Positions 6,488 through 6,690 of a DNA stretch of 6,690 nucleotides are shown here, one piece after another (the first letter of the stretch is position 1; each line of letters starts with the position of its first letter). Location of the stretch: positions 1 through 6,690 of the forward strand of contig RGYP01000102.1 in NCBI GenBank assembly GCA_010031985.1, given 5' to 3'. Made by a program: the position numbers and the translations under genes. The notes below the pieces were generated by a model. It was not told the origin of the DNA. It worked only from the letters and a program-made list of their open reading frames with translations, and made no database searches. This DNA comes from Gammaproteobacteria bacterium (lineage in GTDB: Bacteria; Pseudomonadota; Gammaproteobacteria; Steroidobacterales; Steroidobacteraceae).

Positions 6488-6690
6488 GTCGCGTGGATCG
6501 GCACGCCGATCGCCACGCATCAGGGCGAGCGCGATCGCGGCCGAGGCCACCATCAAAAATACGCTCACGGCATTGAGCACCGGAGTTGCGCCGTCGCGCA
6601 TGCGGCCGTACATCATTACGGTCAGCGGCGAATCGGCGCCCACCAGCATGAGCGTGGTGTTGAAGTTCTCGAACGACATCAGGAACGCAA
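6485..6690 (-). CDS. ABC transporter inner-membrane permease, PotC-like, C-terminal fragment
   Basis: This is the 3' end of a minus-strand gene that runs off the right edge of the window. About 67 residues are visible after translation is carried past the internal ATG complement at 6677-6679, reading AFLMSFENFNTTLML at the start. The FENFNTT pattern followed by GADSPLTVMMYGRMRDG matches the end of PotC-type permeases (binding-protein-dependent transport, spermidine/putrescine-like subfamily). In these, SFDDF or SFENF and a later PxxxxxxxR pattern precede the last transmembrane helix. That helix is visible as VLNAVSVFLMVASAAIALAL, followed by a short basic and acidic cytoplasmic tail. Such permeases pair with a PotB-like permease, an ATPase and a periplasmic binding protein, usually encoded next door and here probably to the right. 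Beside amine-demethylating enzymes, uptake of a methylated amine or betaine is plausible, but the substrate cannot be read from this fragment. Confidence 0.85.
   Translation of the reverse strand, partial: AFLMSFENFNTTLMLVGADSPLTVMMYGRMRDGATPVLNAVSVFLMVASAAIALALMRGDRRADPRD
6491..6518. terminator. Candidate hairpin just past the convergent stops, no U-tract
   Basis: An imperfect inverted repeat can form five pairs (6491-6495 with 6514-6518) and six pairs (6496-6501 with 6506-6511). A two-base bulge (6512-6513) separates the two helices, and the loop is CACG at 6502-6505. It begins seven bases past the plus-strand gene's stop codon and lies within the last codons of the minus-strand permease gene. 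No U-rich tract follows on either strand, so it is not a canonical intrinsic terminator. It may stabilise 3' ends or work with a termination factor. The pairing is seen in the sequence; the function is inferred. Confidence 0.4.

Noticed and set aside
6519..6530. U-tract expected after the hairpin for an intrinsic terminator
   Set aside because: The bases after the hairpin are mixed and GC-rich with no run of T, so a canonical Rho-independent terminator was not called with confidence.
6677..6679. Start codon of a short minus-strand protein
   Set aside because: The reading frame stays open to the window edge, and the residues before this Met (AFL) continue the permease family motif, so it is an internal methionine of a truncated gene.

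Overview
The window is a compact, GC-rich (estimated by eye at 60-65 %) bacterial catabolic locus, most likely from a proteobacterium. This rests on the GC-rich third codon positions, tight operon packing and protein families common in aerobic proteobacteria; the sequence does not support a finer assignment.

Layout: three plus-strand genes form a tight operon. First (30-1586) is a trimethylamine methyltransferase (MttB/COG5598) family protein that lacks pyrrolysine. Six bases later comes an 819-residue FAD-dependent oxidoreductase fused to a folate-binding GcvT domain, of the sarcosine/dimethylglycine dehydrogenase family (1593-4052). Eleven bases later comes an 806-residue paralogue with the same architecture (4064-6484). 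A minus-strand gene (6485-6690, cut by the window edge) converges with zero spacing. It encodes the C-terminus of a PotC-like ABC transporter inner-membrane permease. Its stop codon and that of the third gene together make one palindromic hexamer, TGATCA, and a strong hairpin lies just beyond it.

How the genes may work together (inference): the locus looks like a demethylation pathway for a methylated quaternary or tertiary amine. The MttB-like protein would act on the quaternary or most methylated substrate. The two flavoproteins would then oxidatively remove further N-methyl groups and hand the one-carbon unit to tetrahydrofolate as 5,10-methylene-THF. The permease may belong to an uptake system for the substrate. 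Each family is known, but the substrate is not evident from sequence. The corrinoid protein that characterised MttB-family enzymes need is not encoded in the window. No RNA genes, insertion sequences, CRISPR arrays or attachment sites were seen, and there is no gene-free stretch over 300 bases.
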